Of a DNA stretch of 64,000 nt, positions 42,590 to 49,976 are shown in pieces. The stretch's first letter is position 1. Every line of letters begins with the position of its first letter. Source of the stretch: Streptomyces specialis (lineage in GTDB: Bacteria > Actinomycetota > Actinomycetes > Streptomycetales > Streptomycetaceae); contig NZ_LN929897.1 in NCBI RefSeq assembly GCF_001493375.1, forward strand, positions 329,593-393,592, in the 5' to 3' direction. Position numbers and translations under genes: made by a program. The notes beneath the pieces were generated by a model, which was not told the DNA's origin, did no database searches, and saw only the letters and a program-made list of their open reading frames with translations.

Positions 42590-43375
42590 TCACTCGCCGC
42601 GGAAGACGGGACGCTCCTTGCGGACGAACGCGGTGACGGCGGCCCGGTGGTCGGCCGACGAGCCCAGTTCGCCCTGGAGCCTGGCCTCGACCTCCAGCGT
42701 CTCCTCCAGCGAGTGGTCCGCGGCGAACGCCAGCGCCTCCTTGACCGCCGCGTAGGACCGGGTCGGGCCCTGCGCCAGCCGCAGCGCGATCTCCCGGGCC
42801 ACCGAGTCCAGTTCCGCGCCGGGGACCACCCGCTGGGCGATGCCGAGCCGCTCGGCCTCGGCCGCGTCCACCTTCCTGGGGAACAGCAGCAGATCCGCCG
42901 CGCGCCCGGCCCCGATCACGCGGGGCAGCGTCCAGGAAAGGCCGGAGTCGGCCGTCAGCGCGATGTCCGTGAAGGCCGTCGTGAAGGTGGCGCCGTCGGC
43001 CACCACCCGGTAGTCGGCGGCCAGCGCGAAGCCGAATCCGGCGCCCGCGGCCACTCCGTTCACCGCCGCCACGACCGGTTTCCGCATTCCGGTGATCGCG
43101 CTCACGATGGGGTTGTAGTGGAGTGCCACGGTCCCCAGCGGGTCGCCTTCTCCTTCGAGCGTCCCGATGTGTTCCTTGAGATCCTGTCCGACGCAGAACG
43201 CGCGACCGTTGCCCGTCAGCAGAACGGCCCGCACCCCGGAATCCGACGCCGCGCGCCGCAAGGAGTCCCGCAGCGCTTCCTTCGCCGCGACATTCAGGGC
43301 ATTCATCGCCTCGGGGCGATTCAGGGTGACAGTCGCGAGACCGTCGGTCACTTCGTAGAGCACGGTGTCGTTCAT
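42590..43375 (-). CDS. Enoyl-CoA hydratase/isomerase family protein
   Basis: 261 aa, ATG at 43375. Crotonase fold with LNRPEAMNALN, FCVGQDLKEH, the oxyanion-hole segment AAVNGVAAGAGFGFALAADY and SGLSWTLPRVIG. In the latter the catalytic positions resemble PaaG-type isomerases (Asp in ALTADSGL) more than classical two-Glu hydratases. The physiological substrate is unknown. It is divergent from the DUF3117 gene. An ATG 12 bases further upstream is also possible. Confidence 0.88.
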   Translation of the reverse strand: MNDTVLYEVTDGLATVTLNRPEAMNALNVAAKEALRDSLRRAASDSGVRAVLLTGNGRAFCVGQDLKEHIGTLEGEGDPLGTVALHYNPIVSAITGMRKPVVAAVNGVAAGAGFGFALAADYRVVADGATFTTAFTDIALTADSGLSWTLPRVIGAGRAADLLLFPRKVDAAEAERLGIAQRVVPGAELDSVAREIALRLAQGPTRSYAAVKEALAFAADHSLEETLEVEARLQGELGSSADHRAAVTAFVRKERPVFRGE

Positions 43376-43472
43376 GGCGGTCAGCATGACCGAGAGGGCC
43401 TCGGCGCGGCGAGACAATCGGCGAATTGAGTGGTTTTGCGCGGGCGTGTTGCCGAAGGGATACCGCCCTATG

Positions 43473-43503
43473 TTGGTCATCAGGACGTTCCATGCGGGAT
43501 AAT
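43473..43503 (+). promoter_or_regulatory. Candidate promoter of DUF3117 gene
   Basis: TTGGTC (43473-43478) and GATAAT (43498-43503) with 19-base spacing, 80 bases before the gene. GGTCAT (43475-43480) and ATGACC (43502-43507) form an inverted repeat overlapping both elements, so a regulator could bind across the promoter. Confidence 0.45.
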
Positions 43504-43582
43504 GACCTGAAGCAATGTGTTCGACGCCGGTGGCGCTCGCGTTCGCCGGCTGCGACGAGCTGGTCCAGGAAGGGGAACGAGC

Positions 43583-43750
43583 ATGGCGGCCATGAAGCCG
43601 CGGACGGGCGATGGTCCGCTTGAGGTGACCAAGGAGGGGCGGGGCATCATCATGCGCGTTCCGCTCGAGGGCGGTGGCCGACTCGTCGTCGAGCTGACTC
43701 CGGACGAGGCGGTCGCGCTCGACGAGGAGCTCAAGAAGGTGACCGGCTGA
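43583..43750 (+). CDS. DUF3117 family protein
   Basis: 55 aa; ATG with GGAAGGGGAACGAG. The sequence MAAMKPRTGDGPLEVTKEGR, then GIIMRVPLEGGGRLVVELT and PDEAVALDEELKKV, is the complete DUF3117 family, nearly invariant across Actinobacteria (M. tuberculosis Rv1211 is the counterpart). The function is unknown; the high conservation implies a core role. A frame extension upstream is not supported. Confidence 0.93.
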   Translation: MAAMKPRTGDGPLEVTKEGRGIIMRVPLEGGGRLVVELTPDEAVALDEELKKVTG

Positions 43751-43784
43751 GCCGCCGCACTCCGAGCTGATCCGCTCGACCTTT

Positions 43785-43820
43785 CGGCGCTGCCCCGGAC
43801 GGTGTTCCGGGGCAGCGCCG
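43785..43820. terminator. Bidirectional terminator between DUF3117 and O-methyltransferase genes
   Basis: CGGCGCTGCCCCGGA (43785-43799) and TCCGGGGCAGCGCCG (43806-43820) are perfect 15-bp complements around a 6-base loop. TTT-containing flanks occur on both sides (CCTTT before, TCTTG after), fitting termination of convergent transcripts. Confidence 0.85.
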
Positions 43821-43837
43821 TCTTGTCGCCGCGCGTC

Positions 43838-44488
43838 TCAGGCCCGCGCCGCGCACAGCAGGCCGTCGCCGACCGGCAGCAGCGCCGGCACCAGATCGCC
43901 GTTCTCCCGGACCGCCCGCAGCAGCTCGCGCAGCCGGCGCACCTCGGTCGGCTGGGCCGCCGAGTCCACGGTGCGGCCGTTGGCGAAGACCCCCGCGAAG
44001 CACAGCAGCCCGCCGGGCCGCAGGAGCCGCAACGATTCTGCGAGGCACTCCAGGTACTCCAGACGGTCGCCGTCGCAGAACACCAGGTCGTAGCCGCCGT
44101 CCGTGAGCCGGGGCAGGACGTCGAGGGCGTGGCCGGGGATGAAGCGCGCCCGGTTGGCGGCGAAGCCCGCGATCCGGAACGCCTGCCGGGCGAACTGCTG
44201 CCGCTCGGGCTCGATGTCCACCGTGGTGAGCACGGCGTCCGGCCGCATCCCGGCCTGGAGGTAGAGCCCGGACACCCCGGTGCCCGTCCCGATCTCCACG
44301 ACCGCCCGGGCGCCGGAGGCGATGGCCAGCAGGCGCAGGGTGTCCCCGGTGCCCGGCGAGACGGGACGGACCCCGGCCTCGCGCGACCGGTCACGGGCCC
44401 AGCGCAGCGCCACCCCTACGGGAGTCTCGGCGTCCGGCGCGCCGTACGCCTCGGCGAACGCCCAGCTCGTCAGCCGGTTGCCGGTAAT
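43838..44488 (-). CDS. O-methyltransferase (class I SAM), probable ATT start
   Basis: 216 aa if it starts at ATT 44488. Caffeoyl-CoA OMT-like fold: SAM motif VVEIGTGTGVSGLYL, DIEPERQQFARQAFR, DLVFCDGDRLEYLE and LRPGGLLCFAGVFA. The usual-codon start (GTG 44413) would remove the conserved N-terminal helix ITGNRLTSWAFAEAYG. Upstream of the ATT is an excellent AGGAGA ribosome site, and no ATG/GTG/TTG lies in frame. Homologs share this N-terminus. It corresponds to Rv1220c, which in M. tuberculosis is also divergent from sigE. Confidence 0.85.
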   Translation of the reverse strand: MTGNRLTSWAFAEAYGAPDAETPVGVALRWARDRSREAGVRPVSPGTGDTLRLLAIASGARAVVEIGTGTGVSGLYLQAGMRPDAVLTTVDIEPERQQFARQAFRIAGFAANRARFIPGHALDVLPRLTDGGYDLVFCDGDRLEYLECLAESLRLLRPGGLLCFAGVFANGRTVDSAAQPTEVRRLRELLRAVRENGDLVPALLPVGDGLLCAARA

Positions 44489-44541
44489 GACCCTCTCCTG
44501 TCCCCGTCTTTCACGCGCTTTGACTGTATCGACTCCGCCGG

Positions 44542-44567
44542 GGAACAGGGCGCCCGGACCGGACGTT
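44542..44567 (+). promoter_or_regulatory. Candidate ECF (SigE-type) promoter upstream of sigE
   Basis: GGAAC (44542-44546), 17-base spacer, CGTT (44564-44567). This is the GGAAC-N(16-17)-CGTT pattern of ECF sigma factors such as mycobacterial SigE. It lies ~85 bases before the sigE start, in the right orientation for autoregulation. Confidence 0.5.
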
Positions 44568-44651
44568 GGATCGATACGGGCCGCCGCGGGACGCGCCGGC
44601 CGCGTTAAGTCCGACAGAAATGCTTATCCGGAGCTGACGGGGCAGGTGGCT

Positions 44652-45452
44652 ATGGTAGGGACTCCACTGGACACCACCAGAGCCGACAGGGGAGGTGCGG
44701 CCACGTCCACTGGCCGGGGGGTGCTGAAACGCCTTCTGAGGTCTTCAGGCGGGCCGAATTCCGTGACCGAGATCGCTGACGCCGACCGCGCGCAGGCCAC
44801 CACCGACGCGGCCGACGGCACCACCACCGCCGTCGCCACCTTCAACGACGGCTCCGACGGCACGACGTGGGCCCCGCCGTCCTGGGAAGAGATCGTCAAC
44901 ACCCACAGCGCGCGGGTCTACCGGCTGGCATACCGCCTCACGGGCAACCAGCACGACGCCGAGGACCTGACGCAGGAGGTCTTCGTCCGGGTCTTCCGCT
45001 CCCTGTCCACGTACACGCCGGGCACGTTCGAGGGATGGCTGCACCGCATCACGACGAACCTGTTCCTGGACTCGGTGCGCCGCAAGCAGCGGATCCGCTT
45101 CGACGCCCTCGGCGACGACGCGGCCGACCGGCTGCCGAGCCGCGAGCCCACCCCTCAGCAGTACTTCAACGACACGCACTTCGACGCCGACGTGCAGCAG
45201 GCGCTGGACACCCTCGCCCCCGACTTCCGGGCCGCCGTGGTCCTCTGCGACATCGAGGGCCTGAGCTACGAGGAGATCGCCACCACCCTCGGGGTGAAGC
45301 TCGGCACCGTCCGCAGCCGGATCCACCGCGGGCGTTCGCACCTGCGCAAGGCGCTGCGCCACCGCTCCCCGCGGGTGCGCGGCGAGCGGGCCGACGCCGT
45401 TCTCGCCGCGGTGCCCGCGGCGCCGTGTGCCGGGGAAGGCGGGTCGGCGTGA
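44652..45452 (+). CDS. sigE: ECF sigma factor SigE-like
   Basis: 266 aa. Sigma region 2 (ARVYRLAYRLTGNQHDAEDL, then TQEVFVRVFRSL) and region 4 (YEEIATTLGVKLGTVRSRIH) are intact. An ~85-residue N-terminal extension (MVGTPLDTTRADRGG) precedes region 2. The ATG at 44652 has a modest AGGTGG site; a GTG near 44719 is an alternative. Gene order with an O-methyltransferase on the left and rseA, htrA, tatB on the right equals that of M. tuberculosis sigE (envelope stress). It should not be confused with S. coelicolor SigE of the CseB/CseC system. It overlaps rseA by 4 bases. Confidence 0.9.
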   Translation: MVGTPLDTTRADRGGAATSTGRGVLKRLLRSSGGPNSVTEIADADRAQATTDAADGTTTAVATFNDGSDGTTWAPPSWEEIVNTHSARVYRLAYRLTGNQHDAEDLTQEVFVRVFRSLSTYTPGTFEGWLHRITTNLFLDSVRRKQRIRFDALGDDAADRLPSREPTPQQYFNDTHFDADVQQALDTLAPDFRAAVVLCDIEGLSYEEIATTLGVKLGTVRSRIHRGRSHLRKALRHRSPRVRGERADAVLAAVPAAPCAGEGGSA

Positions 45453-46282
45453 CCAGTGCCGCTGACACCGGCCCGGCCGACCACCACCTCGGGGAGAGCC
45501 TGGCCGCCCTCGTCGACGGCGAGCTGTCCCACGACAGCCGCGATCGCGTGCTGGCGCACCTGGCCACCTGCCCGAGCTGCAAGGCGGAGGTGGACGCCCA
45601 GCGGGAGCTGAAGAGCGTCTTCGCCGCCAGCCCGCTGCCGGCCCCCTCCGACGGGCTGCTCGCCCGGCTCCAGGGTCTGCCGTCCACCGCCGACGAGAGC
45701 GCGTCCGGCGAGCCGCAGGAGCCCCCGGGGCCCGCCGGTCCGCCGGCGGACGCGCCGGGCGGCCGGTCGTCCCCGTTCGGCCTCGGGCTGCTCCCCGGCG
45801 GCAGGCAGCGCCCGCCGCTGCTCGCCCCGCACGGCCTCGGATCCGCCCGCGGCTTCCGGATACACGAGCCCGGGGCTCTCCGGGCGCACCGGGGCCACCG
45901 GCTCGCCTTCGCCGCCGCGGGCGCGGTCTCGCTGGCGGCGTTCGCCATCGGCGGCGCCATGACCACCACGGGGACCGGCGGTCCGGCCACCGCGGGCTCC
46001 GCGACGGCCAGCAGTGTCGCCGCGGGCAGCGGGGCGACACCGCTGAGCGGGGCCCGCACGGTGACGGGCCGCTCCGACGAGGAGTCTCGGCTGCCCGCCG
46101 TCGTGACCACGGCGCAGGCGGCCGGTCTCGCGGTGCTGAGCGCCCCGGCCGGGCCGATCGCGCCCAGCGGACAGCTCTTCCCGCTCTTCCGGTCCGGTCT
46201 GGAGGTCCAGCCGGCCATCTCGCCGGGGGCGGCGGCCACCACATCGGGCCCGAGCCTGTTCGGAGCCGTGAACCCGCGCTGA
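45449..46282 (+). CDS. rseA: Zinc-finger anti-sigma factor (RseA-like)
   Basis: 277 aa; GTG overlapping the sigE stop. Residues ~10-55 form the zf-HC2/anti-sigma domain (HHLGESLAALVDGELSHDSR, then HLATCPSCKAEV), with His-x3-Cys-x2-Cys as zinc ligands. A Pro/Gly-rich linker and one membrane helix (HRLAFAAAGAVSLAAFAIGG, about 150-170) follow, then a Thr/Ser-rich extracytoplasmic tail. It should hold SigE inactive at the membrane. Translational coupling keeps the pair stoichiometric. Mycobacterial RseA lacks such a long extracellular tail, so sensing may differ. Confidence 0.9.
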   Translation: MTSAADTGPADHHLGESLAALVDGELSHDSRDRVLAHLATCPSCKAEVDAQRELKSVFAASPLPAPSDGLLARLQGLPSTADESASGEPQEPPGPAGPPADAPGGRSSPFGLGLLPGGRQRPPLLAPHGLGSARGFRIHEPGALRAHRGHRLAFAAAGAVSLAAFAIGGAMTTTGTGGPATAGSATASSVAAGSGATPLSGARTVTGRSDEESRLPAVVTTAQAAGLAVLSAPAGPIAPSGQLFPLFRSGLEVQPAISPGAAATTSGPSLFGAVNPR

Positions 46283-46352
46283 TTTCGGCCGACTGATCTG
46301 GTTGAATGCACCACCGGGACAGGACGACGCGGACACGATGCGGAAAGCGGCT

Positions 46353-46460
46353 ATGGACAAGGGGAACGGCGCCTCTTGGGGACCCTCCGGGCAGAGCCAG
46401 GGGGAGGACCCCGAGGCCCGGCCGGGCCACGACCCTTACGGCACCCCGCCCTACGGTCAG
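46353..46460 (+). CDS. htrA: HtrA-like serine protease, N-terminal fragment (cut by adapter)
   Basis: About 36 codons from ATG 46353 (MDKGNGASWGPSGQSQ, then DPYGTPPYGQP), with an alternative ATG at 46338. This Pro/Gly/Gln-rich cytoplasmic start is what Streptomyces HtrA proteins carry before their single membrane helix. At 46461 the sequence becomes Nextera adapter, and the apparent stop codon is in adapter. The rest of the protein is at 49977-51188. It lies directly after rseA, the expected place for htrA. Confidence 0.75.
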
Positions 46461-46685
46461 CCCCTTCTACACATCTGACGCTGCCGCCGTACAGGATCGT
46501 ACTCCTGCCCCAACACGTCGTCTTATTATAAAAACAACGACACACACCCCACATACGCCACACAATGTGAATACCAATTCATACCTATGATCTCTCCTCT
46601 GTTCGTGCTTCTTTTTTTTTTGCTCCTCGCCTCTCCGATATCTCCTTCGTCGGCAGCGTCATGTGTGTATAAGAGACATAAGAGA
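46461..46685. other. Nextera adapter read-through, junk and reverse adapter (assembly artefact)
   Basis: From 46461 ACACATCTGACGCTGCCG (P5-side adapter) appears; ~150 bases of AT-rich non-Streptomyces-like sequence with an 11-base T run follow. The opposite adapter then occurs at 46646-46680 (CGTCGGCAGCGTC, then GTATAAGAGACA, part of it repeated). Two read or contig ends, each ending in adapter, have been joined. No gene or mobile element is present. Confidence 0.95.
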
Positions 46686-46826
46686 CATACCTGAGACCCC
46701 GACGCCACCTGAGTGGAAACGCTCCTCTTCGCGGGCATATGATCGCGTCCGATCTCCTGGCCTGCCCGATGCCTCCGGTGGGGATGGCTATCCTCCCTAT
46801 GTCCGGGGTGAGCCCAGGACGAGGGC

Positions 46827-47516
46827 ATGGAGGAGGCGTCGCGTTACATGGAGACGACGAGTCGGGCAGAGCCGGAGGACGCCACAGGCGACTCGGGCGC
46901 GTCCGGGGGCCAGGGAGTGCCCGGGGCGCGCCGCGCGGTCGAAGGCTATCTGCGGGCCGGATTCCCCTGGTACGGGCTGGACGAGGCGTTCACCGGCCCC
47001 CGCTGGCTGATGCAGGTCGGGACCGCGGCCGACGGCGCCGTCGAGTACGGTTCCACCGGCCACGGGGACGAGCCGTCGCTGCGCGGTGAGCTGGGCCAGG
47101 AGGAGCAGCGGTTCGCCGTCGTGGTGACCGTCGCCAGCCGCCCGGTGCGGCGCAGCCCGGACGGTATGGGGGTGCTGGAGGCCACCTCGGTCTCCTCCGC
47201 CGCCTGGCTGGCCGGCTCGGGCCTGCTGTCGTGCACCTGGCCGCCCCAGATGGAACGGGCCCTGCGGCAGGACTGGCTGGAACAGCAGACCGCCATCGCC
47301 TGGGAGCTGGCCGACGACCTGCACGGCGGCGGCTGGTCGGCCCTGTCCCTGCCGGTCGACGGCGTGCCGACCGACTTCCACTACCGCGAGTCCGAGTACG
47401 GCTGGGTGCTCGCCGGAGCAGCGCAGCACGACGTCCACATCGGCGCCTACGGGCGGGGCATGAGCGCCTACGGCCTGGGCTTCGCCGTGGTCTCCGACAT
47501 CGAGAGCTACGCGTAG
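46827..47516 (+). CDS. Hypothetical protein
   Basis: 229 aa. No domain recognised. After an acidic ~35-residue start, the body (AVEGYLRAGFPWYGLDEAFT, QEEQRFAVVVTVASRPVRR, WELADDLHGGGWSALSLPVD, FHYRESEYGWVLAG, GMSAYGLGFAVVSDI) has the alternating beta pattern of a globular cytoplasmic protein without Cys pairs or membrane segments. The start may instead be ATG 46848, which has GGAGG 13 bases upstream. It is convergent with mrp. The adapter 140 bases upstream means its true neighbour on the left is unknown. Confidence 0.65.
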   Translation: MEEASRYMETTSRAEPEDATGDSGASGGQGVPGARRAVEGYLRAGFPWYGLDEAFTGPRWLMQVGTAADGAVEYGSTGHGDEPSLRGELGQEEQRFAVVVTVASRPVRRSPDGMGVLEATSVSSAAWLAGSGLLSCTWPPQMERALRQDWLEQQTAIAWELADDLHGGGWSALSLPVDGVPTDFHYRESEYGWVLAGAAQHDVHIGAYGRGMSAYGLGFAVVSDIESYA

Positions 47517-47598
47517 CGGCCCGGCCGCGTGCCCGCGGGTGGGCGGTGTTCCGCTGCCCACCCACCCCTCACGACCGGGCGCCGCTCCGGGCCCGCCG

Positions 47599-48777
47599 TC
47601 AGAACTTGTTGCGCGGCGTGATGCCGAGCGACAGACCCGCCAGGCCGCGCGTCCGCCCGCCGAGCGAGGACGCGATCCGGCGCAGCGCCGCCCCGGCCGG
47701 GGAGTCGGGGTCGGACAGGACGACCGGCTTCCCCTCGTCGCCGCCCTCCCGGAGCCGCACGTCGATCGGGATCGAACCCAGCACGGGAACGTCGGTGCCC
47801 GTCGTCCGCGTCAGGCCCTCGGCCACCCGCTGACCGCCGCCGGTGCCGAAGACGTCCACCATCTCGCCGCAGTGCGGGCAGGGCAGGCCCGCCATGTTCT
47901 CCACGACGCCGACGATCTTCTGGTGCGTCTGCACCGCGATCGAGCCGGCCCGCTCGGCGACCTCGGCCGCCGCCTGCTGCGGGGTCGTCACCACCAGGAT
48001 CTCCGCGCCCGGGACGAGCTGCGCGACCGAGATGGCGATGTCGCCGGTGCCCGGCGGCAGGTCGAGCAGCAGCACGTCCAGATCGCCCCAGTAGACGTCG
48101 GCGAGGAACTGCTGGAGCGCCCGGTGCAGCATCGGGCCGCGCCACACCACGGGGGCGTTGCCCGGCGTGAACATCCCGATCGAGATCACCTTCACGCCCT
48201 GCGCGGTGGGCGGCATGATCATGTTCTCGACCTGGGTGGGCCGCGCGTCGGTGCCCAGCATGCGCGGCACCGAGTGGCCGTAGATGTCCGCGTCCACGAC
48301 GCCGACCTTCAGCCCGTCGGCCGCCATCGCCGCCGCCAGGTTGACCGTCACCGAGGACTTGCCGACGCCGCCCTTGCCGGACGCCACCGCGTAGACGCGG
48401 GTGAGCGAGCCGGGCTTGGCGAACGGCACCTCGCGCTCGGCCTGCCCGCCGCGCAGCGCGACGGCCAGCTCCTTGCGCTGCTCGTCGCTCATCACGTCCA
48501 GCTCGACCCGCGCGTCCGTCACCCCGGGGACCGAGAGGACGGCGCTGGTCACCTCCGCGGTGATCGAGTCGCGCATCGGACAGCCCTGGATCGTCAGGTA
48601 CACGCCCACGGTGACCGTTCCGTCCGCGGCGATGTCCACCGATTTGACCATGCCGAGCTCGGTGATCGGGCGGTGGATCTCGGGGTCGTTCACCCGCTTC
48701 AGCGCGTTGCGCACGGCTTCCTCGGTGGGGACCGTGCCGGTCGTCGCGCCCGAGGCTGGGGGAGTGTCGGTAGCCAT
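47599..48777 (-). CDS. mrp: Mrp/ApbC/NBP35 iron-sulfur cluster carrier ATPase
   Basis: 392 aa from ATG 48777; an upstream start adds 46 Arg/Pro-rich residues without similarity. N-terminal MIP18 (DUF59) domain (about 15-95, ITELGMVKSVDIAADG). The deviant Walker A GKGGVGKSS is near 130, then DADIYGHSVPRMLG and DLPPGTGDIAISVAQ. The C-terminal CPHCG supplies the two Cys that hold the labile [4Fe-4S] cluster between dimer subunits. In mycobacteria mrp (Rv1229c) lies after tatB, not within htrA, so its position here is suspect. Confidence 0.94.
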   Translation of the reverse strand: MATDTPPASGATTGTVPTEEAVRNALKRVNDPEIHRPITELGMVKSVDIAADGTVTVGVYLTIQGCPMRDSITAEVTSAVLSVPGVTDARVELDVMSDEQRKELAVALRGGQAEREVPFAKPGSLTRVYAVASGKGGVGKSSVTVNLAAAMAADGLKVGVVDADIYGHSVPRMLGTDARPTQVENMIMPPTAQGVKVISIGMFTPGNAPVVWRGPMLHRALQQFLADVYWGDLDVLLLDLPPGTGDIAISVAQLVPGAEILVVTTPQQAAAEVAERAGSIAVQTHQKIVGVVENMAGLPCPHCGEMVDVFGTGGGQRVAEGLTRTTGTDVPVLGSIPIDVRLREGGDEGKPVVLSDPDSPAGAALRRIASSLGGRTRGLAGLSLGITPRNKF

Positions 48778-48893
48778 GCCCCCGATGGTACGGCTCGGTA
48801 GCAACTGGAGGGGACCGGGCCTTGGAGCGCGCGGTACGGCTCCGGGTACGCTGCGGGGCGAGCAGCCGCGCACCGCCGAGGAGAGCAGCCGAC

Positions 48894-49676
48894 GTGACAC
48901 CACCCGCCTCCGCACCGCTCCTCGTCAGGTGGCGCAGGATTCCGGCGGCCACGGCGGCCGCGGCCTGCGCCGGGGCGCTGGCCCTGACGCTCGGTGCCTG
49001 CGGCGGTTCCGCCGACCCGGACGAGGGCACCAACGGCATAGGCGACCTGCCCGCCGCCGAGATCGAGGAGCGGGCCAGGCAGGCGGCGGTGGACGCGTCC
49101 GCGGTCCGGCTCTCCGGCACGGTCACCAGCGAGGGGCGGTCGTACCGGCTCGACGTCCGGCTCAGCGAGGAGGGCGGCGTCGGCGAGGTGTCCGCCGAGG
49201 GCATGACCTTCGAACTGCTGCGGGTCGGCGACGAGCTGTTCCTCAAGGCCGACGAGGCGTTCTGGGAGAGCGAGGGCATCCCGGAGGAGCTGGAGACCGA
49301 CCCGGCCGAGAAGCTGGACGGCAAGTACGTCCGCGTCGCCCCCGAGGACCCGGCCTACGCGCAGCTCAGCGGCTTCACCGACAAGGAGACGCTGCTGGAG
49401 GGACTGCTCACCCTGGAGGGCGAGCGGGAGACCGGCGACCGCGGCGAGATCCAGGGCGTGCGCACCATCCGCGTCGAGGCGGACGGCGGCGTGGGCGGCG
49501 CGATGGACGTCTCGCTGGACGGCGTGCCCTACCCGATGCGGCTGGAGCGCGGCGGCGCGGCCGGTGAGCTGACGATGGACGACTGGGGCGAGGAGTTCGA
49601 GCTGCGCGCCCCCGGCGAGGACGACATCGTCGACTACGGCGACGACATCATCACGCCGCAGGACGAGACGGAGTGA
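48894..49676 (+). CDS. LppX/LprAFG-like lipoprotein
   Basis: 260 aa; GTG with GAGGAG. Signal with lipobox LGAC, lipidated Cys36. The mature part (QAAVDASAVRLSGTVTSEGR, SYRLDVRLSEEGGVGEVSAE, FELLRVGDELFLKADEAFWE, DGKYVRVAPEDPAYAQL) has the pattern of Streptomyces LolA/LppX-like lipoproteins that carry or bind lipids at the membrane surface. It is divergent from mrp. A perfect hairpin begins 5 bases after the stop. Confidence 0.75.
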   Translation: MTPPASAPLLVRWRRIPAATAAAACAGALALTLGACGGSADPDEGTNGIGDLPAAEIEERARQAAVDASAVRLSGTVTSEGRSYRLDVRLSEEGGVGEVSAEGMTFELLRVGDELFLKADEAFWESEGIPEELETDPAEKLDGKYVRVAPEDPAYAQLSGFTDKETLLEGLLTLEGERETGDRGEIQGVRTIRVEADGGVGGAMDVSLDGVPYPMRLERGGAAGELTMDDWGEEFELRAPGEDDIVDYGDDIITPQDETE

Positions 49677-49680
49677 CCCG

Positions 49681-49704
49681 CCACACGCCGGTCCCGGCGT
49701 GTGG
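49681..49704 (+). terminator. Perfect hairpin after lipoprotein gene
   Basis: CCACACGCCGG (49681-49691) and CCGGCGTGTGG (49694-49704) are perfect 11-bp complements with a 2-base gap, 5 bases after the stop. Terminator, real sequence upstream of the adapter. Confidence 0.75.
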
Positions 49705-49732
49705 CGAGGACAACCCCACACCTCCGGGGCCC

Positions 49733-49804
49733 GTGGGGCGCGGCTCGCCCGTGCGGTCGGTGCCGGTGGGGCGGGCCTACCGCCGTGGGCGAGCCCGGCC
49801 CCAC
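49733..49804. repeat. Long imperfect inverted repeat beside adapter
   Basis: GTGGGGCGCGGCTCGCCC (49733-49750) and GGGCGAGCCCGGCCCCAC (49787-49804) match at 16 of 18 positions. It may be a second natural terminator (of a convergent gene now missing) or a fold-back artefact at a contig end; the adapter starts 8 bases later. Confidence 0.4.
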
Positions 49805-49811
49805 CGGGCCC

Positions 49812-49976
49812 CTGTCGCTTCTACTCATCTGACGCCGCCGCAGCAGAGGGAAACTGAGGTCTCGGCGGGGGGTCTCGACGGCGAAGTAACGAATCCGTAC
49901 GCGCAAGCTAACCGAGCAGCACGGTACGAGAGGCTATCGCCGCTAGGGGGGGGGGCAGGAAGGGAGGAAAAAGAAA
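49812..49976. other. Degraded Nextera adapter and junk (assembly artefact)
   Basis: CTGTCGCTTCTACTCATCTG (from 49812) followed by ACGCCGCCGCAG is the Nextera P5-side adapter with several errors. The next ~35 bases (GGTCTCGGCGG..., CGACGGCG) resemble a corrupted P5 flow-cell sequence. ~90 bases of unplaceable sequence ending in a 10-base G run come last. No gene is present. Confidence 0.85.

Noticed and set aside
46490..46645. AT-rich island with T run that could look like a mobile element or foreign DNA
   Set aside because: It is bracketed by opposite Nextera adapters and contains no gene or terminal repeats; it is sequencing junk.
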